Assembly (NCBI RefSeq): GCF_042956465.1
Contig: NZ_JBIBGL010000011.1
Location: 186,001 to 250,000 of the forward strand
Length of the DNA stretch: 64,000 nt
Source of the DNA: Embleya sp042956465
GTDB lineage: Bacteria; Actinomycetota; Actinomycetes; Streptomycetales; Streptomycetaceae
Reading direction: 5' to 3'
The first letter of the stretch is position 1. Every line of letters starts with the position of its first letter. Below the pieces are notes generated by a model. It was not told the origin of the DNA, searched no databases, and saw only the letters and a program-made list of their open reading frames with translations. Below, in pieces: positions 44,069-53,139 of this stretch. The translations under genes were made by a program, and so were the position numbers.

Positions 44069-44878
44069 TCAGTCGGTGTAGAAGCCGCCGTCCGGGTGCA
44101 ACATCTCGCCGGTGAAGTAGGACGACTGGTCGCTCGCCAGGAACAGCGCCGCGTTGGCCACCTCGCGGGCGCTGCCCATCCGGCCCAGCGGCACGCTGCC
44201 GAGCAGGCGCTGTTCGAGTTCGGGCATGCCGCGCAGGACCGCGGTCATGTTGGTCTCGATGAAGCCCGGACCGATCGCGTTGACCCGGATCCCGGCCGGG
44301 CCGAGTACGAGCGCGGCCTGCTTGGTCAGCATCCACACGCCCGCCTTGGACACGGAGTAGGCCGCCGACCCCGCCTCGGGGTGCTTCGCGGCGATCGAGG
44401 CGATGGTGATGATCGAGCCGCGGCGACCCTGGGCCGCCATCCAGCGCGCGGCGGCCTGGACCGCGAGCAGCGTCCCGGTCAGGTTCACGTCGAGCACGCG
44501 CTGCCACTCGGCGAGCGGGCTGTCCACGAACCGCTTGATCGGATCCCGCTCGACCGCGGCCGTGTTGCTCGGTCGGCCGCTGACGTAGTCGGCCGTGCTG
44601 ATGCCCGCCGCGGTGACCAGGACGTCGATCGCCCCGAACGTGTCGATCGCGTGCTGCATCACCGTCCCGATGTCGGTCGGGCTGCTCGCATCGGTGTGCA
44701 TGTAGGTGGCCCGTCGGCCGCGCTTCTCGACCGCCTCGACGGTGCCGATCGCGGCCTCGTCCAGGAGGTCGGCGATCACGATGTCGGCGCCCTCCTCGGC
44801 GAAGCGCTCGCAACACGCGCGACCGATTCCGTTGGCGCCGCCGGTGACCACGGCCACCTTCCCGTCGAGCTGTCCCAT
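44069..44878 (-). CDS. Short-chain dehydrogenase/reductase
   Basis: This 269-residue classical SDR begins MGQLDGKVAVVTGGANGIGRAC, with GGANGIG as the cofactor loop. DIVIADLLDE after strand beta-2 carries the Asp that favours NAD. The catalytic site is seen in IASIAAKHPEAGSAAYSVSKAG (Ser, Tyr, Lys). The C-terminus PDGGFYTD is typical. I chose ATG 44878, behind GGGGAGCGGGAG; the ATG at 44932 adds a polar stretch without a family match. It is divergent from the cupin-P450 pair and may act in the same pathway. Confidence 0.88.
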   Translation of the reverse strand: MGQLDGKVAVVTGGANGIGRACCERFAEEGADIVIADLLDEAAIGTVEAVEKRGRRATYMHTDASSPTDIGTVMQHAIDTFGAIDVLVTAAGISTADYVSGRPSNTAAVERDPIKRFVDSPLAEWQRVLDVNLTGTLLAVQAAARWMAAQGRRGSIITIASIAAKHPEAGSAAYSVSKAGVWMLTKQAALVLGPAGIRVNAIGPGFIETNMTAVLRGMPELEQRLLGSVPLGRMGSAREVANAALFLASDQSSYFTGEMLHPDGGFYTD

Positions 44879-44973
44879 CTCCCGCTCCCCGTCTCCATCC
44901 TCGCCGCATGTGCGATCGATGGTGTTGCCCATCCCACGCGGCCCTCGAAACTCACCGGTCCTTGAGGCATGCT

Positions 44974-44987
44974 GTTACACCGTTACA
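44974..44987. promoter_or_regulatory. Tandem GTTACA half-sites
   Basis: GTTACA occurs at 44974-44979 and again at 44982-44987 in the divergent gap between the SDR and the cupin. The same CGTTACA core forms the arms of the palindrome at 11195. It could be a regulator site or a -10 region. Confidence 0.3.
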
Positions 44988-45018
44988 GGAGCAGTGCTCG
45001 CCTTCGGGAGGAACCCGC

Positions 45019-45477
45019 ATGACCACCACCGAGACCGGACGCCCCGCCGTGCACATCGGCGCCGAGGACCTGCCGTTCGTCGAGATCGGCGGCGGCAACA
45101 AGCTCAAGGTGCTGTGCGTCAAGGAAGAGGAGGGCCTGTGGATCGTGGAGAACATCTTCCAGCCCGGCTTCGCCGTCGAGACGCACCGGCACACCGGCCC
45201 CGTCTACGGATACACCGTGTCCGGTGCCTGGAAATACACCGAGTACGACTACGTGAACCGGGCCGGTTCGTTCCTGTACGAGCCCGCCGGCTCCGTGCAC
45301 ACGCTCACCTGCGTCGAGCCGGACACCCGGGTGTGGTTCCAGATGTACGGCGCCAACCTCAACCTGGACGCCGACGGCAACATCACCTCGGTGACCGACG
45401 GCGCGGGCACGCTGCGCGCCTACTACGCCCTGTGCGAGGCGCAGGGTTTCGGCCGGCCGAACGTGGTCGTGGGCTGA
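45019..45477 (+). CDS. Cupin-domain protein (dioxygenase/anti-sigma-like)
   Basis: This 152-residue protein starts at ATG 45019 behind GGGAGGA. The metal-binding cupin motif 1 reads ETHRHTGPVYGYTVSGAWKY, with two His and further ligand candidates, and motif 2 is SFLYEPAGSVHTL. It is similar in general form to the 2,4'-dihydroxyacetophenone dioxygenase/ChrR-type cupins. The substrate is unknown. It lies 34 bp upstream of the P450 gene on the same strand and the two are probably one operon. Confidence 0.82.
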   Translation: MTTTETGRPAVHIGAEDLPFVEIGGGNKLKVLCVKEEEGLWIVENIFQPGFAVETHRHTGPVYGYTVSGAWKYTEYDYVNRAGSFLYEPAGSVHTLTCVEPDTRVWFQMYGANLNLDADGNITSVTDGAGTLRAYYALCEAQGFGRPNVVVG

Positions 45478-45511
45478 CGACGGTCCGATCCGAGGTTGCG
45501 AGGGAGATGTC

Positions 45512-46693
45512 ATGACCGTCACGCCCGCCCCGACCGGACCCGATCTCTACAGCCCCGAGCTGTATCTGGACGGCCCGCCGCACGCGCTGTTCGCCGAGTT
45601 GCGCCGGACCGACCCCGTGCACTGGCAGGACATCCCCGGACAGCCGGGCTACTGGGCCGTGCTCCGGCACGCCGACGTCGAGTACGTGTCGCAGAACCCG
45701 GCGATCTTCTCCGCCGAGGCCGGCGGGATCATCCTGGAGGACCTCGAACCCGAGCGGCTCGAAGCCCTGCGCGGCACGCTGCTGTCGATGGACCCGCCGC
45801 GCCATCGCGCCTACCGCAAGCCGCTGGTGAAGTCCTTCACCGCGAAGGTGGTCGGCGGCATGGAGGACCGGATCCGGACCATCTGTCGGGAGATCTTCGC
45901 GCGCGTGGGCACCGGTGACGTCGAGTTCGTGCACGACGTCACCTCCAGCCTGCCGACCCAGGTGATCGGCGAGTTGATGGGTCTGCCGCCGGCCGACTGG
46001 GACCACATCCACGCGCTCGCCGAGCGCAACACGGCGGGCGAGGGCGGCCGGGCGGCGATCGAGATGGCCCGCTACGCGATCGGCTTCGCCGCCTCGCGCC
46101 GGGCCGAGGAGCCGCGCGAGGACGTCACCTCGCTGATCCTGGAGTCCGAGTTCGGCGGCCGAATGATGACCGACCTCGACTTCGGCCAGTTCTTCGTGCA
46201 GCTGGTCACAGCGGGCAACGACACCACCAAGACCATGCTGTCCGCCGGGCTGCACGCGCTGTTGACCCACCCCGAGCAACTCGCGGCACTGCGCGCGGAC
46301 CCGGCCCTGGTCCCGGGCGCGGTCGAGGAGATCCTGCGCTGGGCCAACCCGCTGCACTACTTCCGCCGGACCGCCACCCGGGACACCGAGCTGCGCGGCG
46401 TGCCGATCAAGGCGGGCGACAAGGTGGCCATGTACTACACCTCCGCGAACCGCGACGAGGAGGTGTTCACCGACCCGCAGCGCTTCGACATCACCCGCAG
46501 GCCCAACCCGCACCTGTCCTTCGGCTTCGCCGAGCACTTCTGCCTGGGCGTGCACATCGCGCGGCTGGAGGGGCGGGTGTTCTTCGAGGAGCTGCTCGCG
46601 CGGTACCCCACGATCGAGGCGATCGGCGAGCCCGAGCGGCTGCGCTCGAACCTCAACAACGCGCTCACCCGATTGCCGGTCCGACTCGGGTAG
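45512..46693 (+). CDS. Cytochrome P450
   Basis: This 393-residue soluble P450 starts at ATG 45512 behind GAGGGAGA. The I-helix oxygen-activation motif is AGNDTTKT at 234-241. ExxR is seen in VEEILRWANPLHYFRRTA. The heme loop is FGFAEHFCLG at 337-346 with Cys344 as the iron ligand; Ala-Glu replaces the more common Gly-x in that loop. No ferredoxin or reductase gene is adjacent, so redox partners must come from elsewhere. With the cupin and the divergent SDR it looks like a small oxidative cassette, perhaps for steroid, terpene or aromatic catabolism. Confidence 0.93.
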   Translation: MTVTPAPTGPDLYSPELYLDGPPHALFAELRRTDPVHWQDIPGQPGYWAVLRHADVEYVSQNPAIFSAEAGGIILEDLEPERLEALRGTLLSMDPPRHRAYRKPLVKSFTAKVVGGMEDRIRTICREIFARVGTGDVEFVHDVTSSLPTQVIGELMGLPPADWDHIHALAERNTAGEGGRAAIEMARYAIGFAASRRAEEPREDVTSLILESEFGGRMMTDLDFGQFFVQLVTAGNDTTKTMLSAGLHALLTHPEQLAALRADPALVPGAVEEILRWANPLHYFRRTATRDTELRGVPIKAGDKVAMYYTSANRDEEVFTDPQRFDITRRPNPHLSFGFAEHFCLGVHIARLEGRVFFEELLARYPTIEAIGEPERLRSNLNNALTRLPVRLG

Positions 46694-46889
46694 CGCCGGG
46701 ATGACCTTCGGTGACCGGCGGCCGGGTGGCCCGGGCCCCGCCCCGGCAGGGCCCGGCCGCCGGGTCCTGCGCAGGACGGGAGGCATGCGAAGGCGGTCGA
46801 AAGGGGACACATAAGCGACCGACTCGGGGAAAGAAGAGGGCCGAACCCTCGCCCCTGGTCAATCGTCACCGGTCTCCGGGAGGCTCCCC

Positions 46890-47324
46890 ATGGGAAGCCG
46901 TCAGCTGGTCATACGCGCGGGTCGACGCTGTGCGCTCGCGGTCGCCGCGGTCGGAATCGTCGCGGCGGCCGGGGCCCTGGACGCCGGCCCGACCCCTTCG
47001 CCGTCACCCGAGCGCAGTAGCGCCGCATCGGTGGAATCGACCGCCGACGCGGATCGCTCGACCCCCTCCGCCTACACACTGCAGACCCAGGGCGGCCCGC
47101 GCAGCGTCCGGGTGGCCCGGGTGGTCACCGGCACGATGTTGTTGACCGGCCTCGTGCTGACCGCGCTCGGCGCGATCGGCATGCGCGGGCCCGAGCTGAT
47201 CCGACGCAAGGTCGTGCACCGCGTCGTCCACCAGGCGGGCTCCACCCGCTATCGGTGGGCACCGCCGGGCCCGTTGCCGACCGACCTGCCGACCAACCCG
47301 GGGACCGGCTCGCGCGGCGCGTGA
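46890..47324 (+). CDS. Small membrane protein, unknown function
   Basis: This 144-residue protein starts at ATG 46890 behind CGGGAGG. It has a signal-like helix at residues 12-30 ending AGALDAGP, a Ser/Pro-rich exposed stretch, then a second helix (VARVVTGTMLLTGLVLTALGAIGM) and a basic cytoplasmic tail ending Gly/Pro-rich. No family is recognised. It stands just before the pantothenate/NAD operon on the same strand, but a 64-bp gap and a separate ribosome site follow. Confidence 0.65.
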   Translation: MGSRQLVIRAGRRCALAVAAVGIVAAAGALDAGPTPSPSPERSSAASVESTADADRSTPSAYTLQTQGGPRSVRVARVVTGTMLLTGLVLTALGAIGMRGPELIRRKVVHRVVHQAGSTRYRWAPPGPLPTDLPTNPGTGSRGA

Positions 47325-47388
47325 GTACCCTGATCGGGCCAGTACTCGTCCGGTACCCGCCGCGGACTGGAACGGAAGGCTCGCTCGC

Positions 47389-48327
47389 GTGAACAACGAC
47401 ATCACCGCACGTCCGCATCCACACGGCCGCTCGCCCGACCCCGCCGACCGCCCCGCGCGGCTGCGCGTGGGAGTCGTCGGCGCCGGCCGCGTCGGCCCGA
47501 CCCTGGCCGCCGCCCTCGCCCTCGCCGGGCATTCGGTGGTGGCCGCCTCCGGCGTATCGGAGACCTCCCGGCGCCGCGCCGAGGACCTCCTGCCGGGTGT
47601 TCCGCTGGTCACCCCGCAAGAGGTGATCGCGGCCTCCGACCTGACCCTGCTGACCGTGCCCGACGACGCGCTCGAAGCGCTCGTGCAGGGCCTGGCCGAG
47701 ACCGGCGCGATCAAGGCCGGTCAACTCCTGGTGCACGCGTCGGGCCGCTACGGCGTCGACGTCCTGGAACCGGCCACGCGCGCCGGTGCGCTCCCGCTCG
47801 CGCTGCACCCGGTGATGACCTTCACCGGCAGCACGATCGACCTCGAACGACTGGTCGGCTGCTCCTTCGGGGTCACCTCGCCCGAGCCGCTGCGCCCGGT
47901 CGCCGAGGCGCTCGTGGTGGAGATGGGCGGCGAACCCGAGTGGATCGAGGAGCGCGACCGCGCGCTCTACCACGTGGCCCTGGCCAACGGCGCGAACCAC
48001 CTGGTCACCCTCGTCGCGCAATCGATCGAACTGCTCGGCGCGGCCGGCGTCCGCGCCCCGGGCCGCATGCTCGGACCGCTGCTCGGTGCCGCCTTGGACA
48101 ACGCGCTGCGCGCCGGCGATCAGGCGCTGACCGGCCCGGTCGCGCGCGGCGACGCGGGCACCGTGGCCGCGCACGTGGCCGAACTGCGCCGGGTCTCGCC
48201 CGAGGCGCTGGCCGCCTACGTGGCGATGGCCCGGCTGACCGCCGACCGGGCGCTGAACGCCGGCCTGCTCAAGGCCGAGGCGGCCGAGGCGCTGCTGGGC
48301 GTGCTGGCCGAGGGAGGCCGACCGTGA
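47389..48327 (+). CDS. Rossmann-like DUF2520 protein
   Basis: This 312-residue protein has an N-terminal dinucleotide-binding domain with GVVGAGRVGPTLAAALALAGH at about residue 28, as in 6-phosphogluconate/ketopantoate reductase-like folds. LTVPDDAL follows in strand 4. The C-terminal helical DUF2520 domain contains LANGANHLVTLVAQSIELL. It is co-translated with panC (GTGA overlap), and similar genes precede panC in many actinobacteria. A role in pantothenate supply, such as ketopantoate reduction, is a reasonable guess but not shown. The first 25 residues are disordered. Confidence 0.85.
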   Translation: MNNDITARPHPHGRSPDPADRPARLRVGVVGAGRVGPTLAAALALAGHSVVAASGVSETSRRRAEDLLPGVPLVTPQEVIAASDLTLLTVPDDALEALVQGLAETGAIKAGQLLVHASGRYGVDVLEPATRAGALPLALHPVMTFTGSTIDLERLVGCSFGVTSPEPLRPVAEALVVEMGGEPEWIEERDRALYHVALANGANHLVTLVAQSIELLGAAGVRAPGRMLGPLLGAALDNALRAGDQALTGPVARGDAGTVAAHVAELRRVSPEALAAYVAMARLTADRALNAGLLKAEAAEALLGVLAEGGRP

Positions 48328-49184
48328 CCGCCGTACGGGTGGCCCGGACCGCGGCCGAGCTCACCGAGGACACCCGGCCGTACGGGTTGCGCGCCGTGGT
48401 GATGACGATGGGTGCGCTGCACCAGGGCCACGCGGCGCTGATCCGGGCGGCACGCGAGTTCGTCGGTCCGACCGGCCACGTCGTGGTCACCGTGTTCGTC
48501 AACCCGCTCCAGTTCGGCGCGGGCGAGGACCTGGACCGCTACCCGCGCACTCTGGACGCCGACCTGGAACTGAGCGGGGAGGCGGGCGCCGACGTGGTGT
48601 TCGCGCCCTCGGTGGACGAGGTCTACCCCGGCGGCGAGCCGCGGGTGCGGATCGCCGCCGGACCCACCGGCGCGGTGCTCGAAGGGGCCTCTCGACCCGG
48701 CCACTTCGACGGCATGCTCACCGTGGTCGCCAAACTCCTGCACCTGACCGCACCGAAGGTCGCCTTCTTCGGCGAGAAGGACGCCCAGCAACTCGCGCTG
48801 ATCCGGCGCATGGTGCGCGACCTGAACTTCCCCGTCGAGATCGTGGGCGTGCCCACCGTCCGCGAACCCGACGGGCTGGCCCGGTCCAGCCGCAACCGCT
48901 ACCTGTCCCCGGCCGAGCGGGAGATCGCGCTCTCGCTCAGCCGCGCGCTCGACGCGGGCGCCCGGCGCGCCGGCGACGGTGCGGACGCCGTGCGCGCCGC
49001 CGCCGAGGACGTGCTGCGCGCCGTGCTGGAACCCGACTATGTGGAGTTGGTCGACATCGACGACTTCACCCCGGTGGCCGCCGACCACGTCGGCCCGGCG
49101 ATCCTGGCGATCGCGGCCCGCGTGGGCGCCACCCGGCTCATCGACAACGCCCGCCTGAAGATCACGGGAGTCCCCCGGTCATGA
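48324..49184 (+). CDS. panC: Pantothenate synthetase
   Basis: This 286-residue protein starts at GTG 48324, overlapping the previous stop, with GAGGGAGG ahead. The HIGH-like motif is MGALHQGHAAL and the ATP site includes FVNPLQFGAGEDLDRYPRTL and FFGEKDAQQL. SSRNRYLSPAER is the family KMSKS-like region. It condenses pantoate with beta-alanine using ATP. PanD, which makes the beta-alanine, is the next gene (ATGA overlap), so the two products are made together. Confidence 0.96.
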   Translation: MTAVRVARTAAELTEDTRPYGLRAVVMTMGALHQGHAALIRAAREFVGPTGHVVVTVFVNPLQFGAGEDLDRYPRTLDADLELSGEAGADVVFAPSVDEVYPGGEPRVRIAAGPTGAVLEGASRPGHFDGMLTVVAKLLHLTAPKVAFFGEKDAQQLALIRRMVRDLNFPVEIVGVPTVREPDGLARSSRNRYLSPAEREIALSLSRALDAGARRAGDGADAVRAAAEDVLRAVLEPDYVELVDIDDFTPVAADHVGPAILAIAARVGATRLIDNARLKITGVPRS

Positions 49185-49612
49185 TGCGCACGATGTTCAA
49201 GTCCAAGATCCACCGCGCGACGATCACGCAGGCGGACCTCCACTACGTCGGCTCGATCACCATCGACGAGGATCTGCTCGAAGCCGCCGACATCCTCCCC
49301 GGCGAACTGGTGCACGTGGTCGACATCGACAACGGCGCCCGTTTGGAGACCTACACGATCGCGGGCCCGCGCGGCACCGGCGTGATCGGCATCAACGGTG
49401 CCGCCGCCCGCCTGGTGCACACCGGCGACCTGGTGATCATCATCGCCTATGCCCAGGTCACCGACGCCGAGGCGCGGGCGTTGAAGCCGCGCGTGGTGTT
49501 CGTGGACGCGGCGAACACGATCACCGGAACCGGTCACGACCCGGCCGAGGCCCTTCCCGGTGGCGAAACGGTACGCGGCGACCGCGTGGTCGGCGACCGG
49601 GCCGCGCAATGA
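49181..49612 (+). CDS. panD: Aspartate 1-decarboxylase
   Basis: This 143-residue proenzyme begins MMRTMFKSKIHRATITQADL, followed by the self-cleavage site Gly24-Ser25 in YVGSI, where Ser25 becomes the pyruvoyl group. RLVHTGDLVIIIAYAQ is another landmark. It converts aspartate to beta-alanine for PanC. It overlaps panC and nadB by 4 bp each. The last 25 residues after VVFVDAANTI are a polar extension of unknown use. Confidence 0.96.
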   Translation: MMRTMFKSKIHRATITQADLHYVGSITIDEDLLEAADILPGELVHVVDIDNGARLETYTIAGPRGTGVIGINGAAARLVHTGDLVIIIAYAQVTDAEARALKPRVVFVDAANTITGTGHDPAEALPGGETVRGDRVVGDRAAQ

Positions 49613-51258
49613 ACACGCCCGCACTTCCCGCGCGCCTGGCCGCCCCCGATCCCGGGTGGAGCGTGCGCGCGGACGTCATCGTGGTCGGCTCCGGGGTGGC
49701 CGGCCTGACCGTCGCGCTGCGGGCGCGCCGGGCGGGCCGGGTCCTGCTGGTGACCAAGGCACAGCTCGACGAGGGCTCCACACGCTGGGCGCAGGGCGGG
49801 ATAGCGGCCGCGCTCGGCGAGGGCGACAGCCCCGAACAGCACCTGCACGACACGCTCGTGGCGGGCGCCGGATTGTGCGCCGAGGACGCGGTCCGGGTCC
49901 TGGTCACCGAGGGTCCGGACGCGGTGCGCCGACTGATCGACACCGGCGCCGAGTTCGACCGGGGACCGGACGGCGACGTGCTGCTCACCCGCGAGGGTGG
50001 TCACCTGCGCAACCGGATCGTGCACGCCGGCGGCGACGCGACGGGTGCGGAGATATCGCGGGCACTGGTCGCCGCCGTGCAGGCCACGCCGGACATCGAG
50101 GTGATCGAGAACGCGCTCGTGCTCGACCTGCTCAAGGACGCCACCGGGCGCGCCTGCGGGGTCACCCTGCATGTGATGGGCGAGGGAGCGCGAGACGGGG
50201 TCGGCGCCGCCGTGGGGCGCGCCGTCGTGCTCGCCACCGGCGGCATGGGTCAGATCTTCTCCTCCACCACGAACCCGTCGGTGTCCACCGGCGACGGGGT
50301 CGCGCTCGCGCTGCGCGGCGGGGCCGAGGTCACCGACCTGGAGTTCGTCCAGTTCCACCCGACCGTGCTGTGGCTCGGCGCGGGCGCCGAGGGCCAGCAG
50401 CCGCTGGTCTCCGAGGCGGTCCGCGGCGAGGGCGCGCACCTCGTGGACGCGGCCGGCATCCGGTTCATGACGGATCGTCATCCACTCGGCGAACTGGCCC
50501 CGCGCGACGTCGTGGCCAAGGGCATCATGCGCCGGATGGCCGAGACCGGCGCCGAGCACATGTACCTGGACGGCCGGCACTTCGGCGCGGAGATGTGGAA
50601 GCACCGCTTCCCGACCATCCTGGCCGCCTGCCGTGCCCACGGGATCGACCCGGTGACCGAGCCGATCCCGGTGGCGCCCGCCGCGCACCACGCGAGTGGA
50701 GGCGTTCGCACCGACCTGCACGGTCGGACCAGCGTGCCGGGGTTGTACGCGTGCGGCGAGGTAGCCTGCACGGGTGTGCACGGCGCCAACCGGCTCGCGT
50801 CCAACTCGCTGTTGGAGGGCCTGGTCTTCGCCGAGCGGATCGCGGCCGATCTGGCCCGGGACATGCCGCCGTTCGCCGCGCCGGTCGCCCCCGAGGGCCC
50901 GGCGGGGCTGCTCGGCGAGGAGGTCCGGCTGCGCCTGCAACGCGCGATGACCTCGGGCGCCGGGGTGCTGCGCAACGCGGCCGGCCTGGCCGACACCGAG
51001 GAGGCGCTGTCCGCGCTGGCCGCCCGGACCAGCGCCGATCCGTGCACGCAGACGTGGGAGACCACCAATCTGCACCTGGTGGCGAGCGCGCTCGCCCGGG
51101 CCGCGCTGATCCGCGAGGAGACGCGCGGTTGCCACTGGCGCGAGGACCGCCCGGACCTCGACGATGCCGCGTGGCGCGGCAACCTGGTCACGTCGCTGCG
51201 CGAGGGCGCCCTGCACGTCGCCTACCAGGCACTCGAACCCAAGGAGTCGACCGCGTGA
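49609..51258 (+). CDS. nadB: L-aspartate oxidase
   Basis: This 549-residue flavoprotein has the FAD-binding GSGVAGLTVALRA near residue 24, STRWAQGGIAAALG, and the succinate dehydrogenase/fumarate reductase-type core with HHASGGVRTDLHGRT and GANRLASNSLLEGLVF. It oxidises aspartate to iminoaspartate, the first step of NAD synthesis. The usual next enzyme, quinolinate synthase NadA, is not in this window. It overlaps panD upstream and nadC downstream (GTGA). Confidence 0.96.
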   Translation: MNTPALPARLAAPDPGWSVRADVIVVGSGVAGLTVALRARRAGRVLLVTKAQLDEGSTRWAQGGIAAALGEGDSPEQHLHDTLVAGAGLCAEDAVRVLVTEGPDAVRRLIDTGAEFDRGPDGDVLLTREGGHLRNRIVHAGGDATGAEISRALVAAVQATPDIEVIENALVLDLLKDATGRACGVTLHVMGEGARDGVGAAVGRAVVLATGGMGQIFSSTTNPSVSTGDGVALALRGGAEVTDLEFVQFHPTVLWLGAGAEGQQPLVSEAVRGEGAHLVDAAGIRFMTDRHPLGELAPRDVVAKGIMRRMAETGAEHMYLDGRHFGAEMWKHRFPTILAACRAHGIDPVTEPIPVAPAAHHASGGVRTDLHGRTSVPGLYACGEVACTGVHGANRLASNSLLEGLVFAERIAADLARDMPPFAAPVAPEGPAGLLGEEVRLRLQRAMTSGAGVLRNAAGLADTEEALSALAARTSADPCTQTWETTNLHLVASALARAALIREETRGCHWREDRPDLDDAAWRGNLVTSLREGALHVAYQALEPKESTA

Positions 51259-52145
51259 GTACCGCCCAGCTGTCCGCCGATCTCACGTCGCGCCTGGCCG
51301 AGGCCGGGCTCGACCCGCTCGCCGTCGCCGCGCTGGTGACCGCCGCCGTCGCCGAGGACCTCGACGGCGGCGTGGACGTCACCTCGGTGGCCACCGTGCC
51401 CGAGGACGCGCGTGGTCACGCCGAGTTCACCGCCCGCGGATCGGGCGTGGTCGCGGGCCTCCCGGTCGCCGAGGCGGTGCTCGAACTGGTCTGTGGAGCC
51501 GACCTGGTGGTCACCCGGCACGTCCGGGACGGCGACGCGGTGACCCCCGGCACGGTGCTGTTCACCGCCGAGGCGAGCACCCGCACGCTGCTCACCGCCG
51601 AGCGGGTCGCGCTCAACCTGCTGTGCCGGTTGTCCGGCGTGGCCACCGCCACCCGCGCGTGGGCGGACACGATCGAGGGCACCGGTGCCTCGGTCCGGGA
51701 CACCCGCAAGACCACGCCGGGGCTGCGCGCCCTGGAGAAGTACGCGGTGCGCTGCGGCGGCGGGGTCAACCACCGGATGTCGCTGTCCGACGCGGCGATG
51801 GTCAAGGACAACCACGTGGTCGCCGCGGGCGGCGTCGCCGAGGCGTTCAAGGCCGTGCGGGCGGCCTTCCCGAACGTGCCGGTCGAGGTCGAGGTGGACC
51901 ACCTCGACCAGATCCCGCCGGTCCTGGACGCGGGCGCCGACCTGATCCTGCTGGACAACATGACGCCGGACCGCATGCGCGAGGCGGTGACCCTGGTTGC
52001 GGGCCGGGCCCGCTTGGAGGCCAGCGGCGGCCTCACCCTGGCGACCGCCCGCGAGGTCGCCGAGACCGGCGTGGACTACATCGCGGTCGGTGCGCTCACC
52101 CACTCCGCCCCGATCCTGGACGTCGGCGTGGATCTGCGCGCCTGA
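51255..52145 (+). CDS. nadC: Nicotinate-nucleotide pyrophosphorylase (carboxylating)
   Basis: This 296-residue protein starts at GTG 51255 within the nadB stop. Landmarks are AEDLDGGVDVTS, ERVALNLLCRLSGVAT, VRDTRKTTPGLRALEKYAVRCGGGVNHR and the VEVEVDHLDQ / LILLDNMTP strands; GGLTLATAREVAETGVDYIAVGALTHSAP closes the barrel (landmarks only). It makes nicotinate mononucleotide from quinolinate and PRPP. The beta-strand glutamate in VEVDH and the Arg-Lys in RKTTPG are active-site residues in the family. coaX follows after 115 bp. Confidence 0.96.
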   Translation: MSTAQLSADLTSRLAEAGLDPLAVAALVTAAVAEDLDGGVDVTSVATVPEDARGHAEFTARGSGVVAGLPVAEAVLELVCGADLVVTRHVRDGDAVTPGTVLFTAEASTRTLLTAERVALNLLCRLSGVATATRAWADTIEGTGASVRDTRKTTPGLRALEKYAVRCGGGVNHRMSLSDAAMVKDNHVVAAGGVAEAFKAVRAAFPNVPVEVEVDHLDQIPPVLDAGADLILLDNMTPDRMREAVTLVAGRARLEASGGLTLATAREVAETGVDYIAVGALTHSAPILDVGVDLRA

Positions 52146-52260
52146 GCGACCGGTACCGTTCACCGGATCAGCCCGTCCCCGCCCCGCCCCGCCGCTCTTC
52201 CCTTTCCGAAGCCGCGCTCCGTCCCCCACGGCCCGAGCCAGAACACCAAGGACGCCCACG

Positions 52261-53049
52261 ATGTTGCTCACCATCGACGTCGGTAACTCGCATACCGTGC
52301 TCGGCCTGTTCGACGGTGACGAGATCGTCGAGCACTGGCGCATCTCGACCGAGGCCCGGCGGACCGCGGACGAACTCGCCGTCGTCCTCGCGGGATTGCT
52401 CGGCCAGCACCCACTGATCGGTGCCGACGGCATCGACGGCATCGCGATCTGCTCCACCGTGCCGTCCGTACTGCACGAAATGCGCGACATGGTGCGGCGC
52501 TACTACGGCGACATCCCCACGGTGGTCGTCGAGCCCGGGGTCAAGACCGGCGTGCCGGTGCTGATGGACAACCCCAAGGAGGTCGGCACCGACCGGATCA
52601 TCAACGCGCTCGCGGCGGTCAAGCTGTACGGCGGCCCGTGCGTGGTGGTCGACTTCGGCACCGCGACCACCTTCGACGCGGTCAGCACCAAGGGCGAGTA
52701 CGTCGGCGGCGCGATCGCCCCCGGCATCGAGATCTCGGTGGACGCGCTGGGCGCCCGCGGCGCGCAGTTGCGCAAGATCGAGCTGATGCGCCCGCGCAGC
52801 GTGATCGGCAAGAGCACGGTCGAGGCGATGCAGGCGGGCATCCTGTACGGCTTCGCCGGGCAGGTGGACGGCGTGGTCAAGCGCATGGCGGCCGAACTGT
52901 CCCCGGACGACCCGGACGCGGTCACCGTGGTGGCCACCGGCGGGCTGGCCACGCTGGTTCTGGGCGAGGCCTCGGTGATTGACGTGCACGAGCCGTGGTT
53001 GACCCTGATCGGCTTGCGCATGGTCTACGAGCGCAACGCGGCGGTCTGA
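52261..53049 (+). CDS. coaX: Type III pantothenate kinase
   Basis: This 262-residue enzyme starts at ATG 52261 with AAGGA ahead. The acetate-kinase-like fold is shown by LTIDVGNSHTVLGLFDG (phosphate 1), VVVDFGTATTFDAV (phosphate 2) and VVATGGLATLV. GTDRIINALAAV is the pantothenate-site helix. It phosphorylates pantothenate, the first committed step to CoA, and does not respond to CoA feedback. Its place at the end of the pan/nad operon joins the two pathways. A terminator follows. Confidence 0.96.
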   Translation: MLLTIDVGNSHTVLGLFDGDEIVEHWRISTEARRTADELAVVLAGLLGQHPLIGADGIDGIAICSTVPSVLHEMRDMVRRYYGDIPTVVVEPGVKTGVPVLMDNPKEVGTDRIINALAAVKLYGGPCVVVDFGTATTFDAVSTKGEYVGGAIAPGIEISVDALGARGAQLRKIELMRPRSVIGKSTVEAMQAGILYGFAGQVDGVVKRMAAELSPDDPDAVTVVATGGLATLVLGEASVIDVHEPWLTLIGLRMVYERNAAV

Positions 53050-53051
53050 GC

Positions 53052-53075
53052 GGAGCCGGCCTCGCGGCCGGCTCC
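53052..53075 (+). terminator. Terminator after coaX
   Basis: Perfect nine-base arms (GGAGCCGGC and GCCGGCTCC) with a six-base loop begin 2 nt after the coaX stop; AAATCGGAAAAA follows. Confidence 0.7.
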
Positions 53076-53126
53076 AAATCGGAAAAACACACGCATCAAA
53101 TAAGCCGGATTGTCCATCTCGCCACA

Positions 53127-53132
53127 TACAGT
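53127..53132 (+). promoter_or_regulatory. -10-like TACAGT, leaderless type
   Basis: The hexamer ends 7 nt before ATG 53140. Confidence 0.45.
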
Positions 53133-53139
53133 GCGTGTT

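Noticed and set aside
51222..52490. Minus-strand frame opposite nadC and coaX
   Set aside because: Overlaps two well-identified genes and has no family features.
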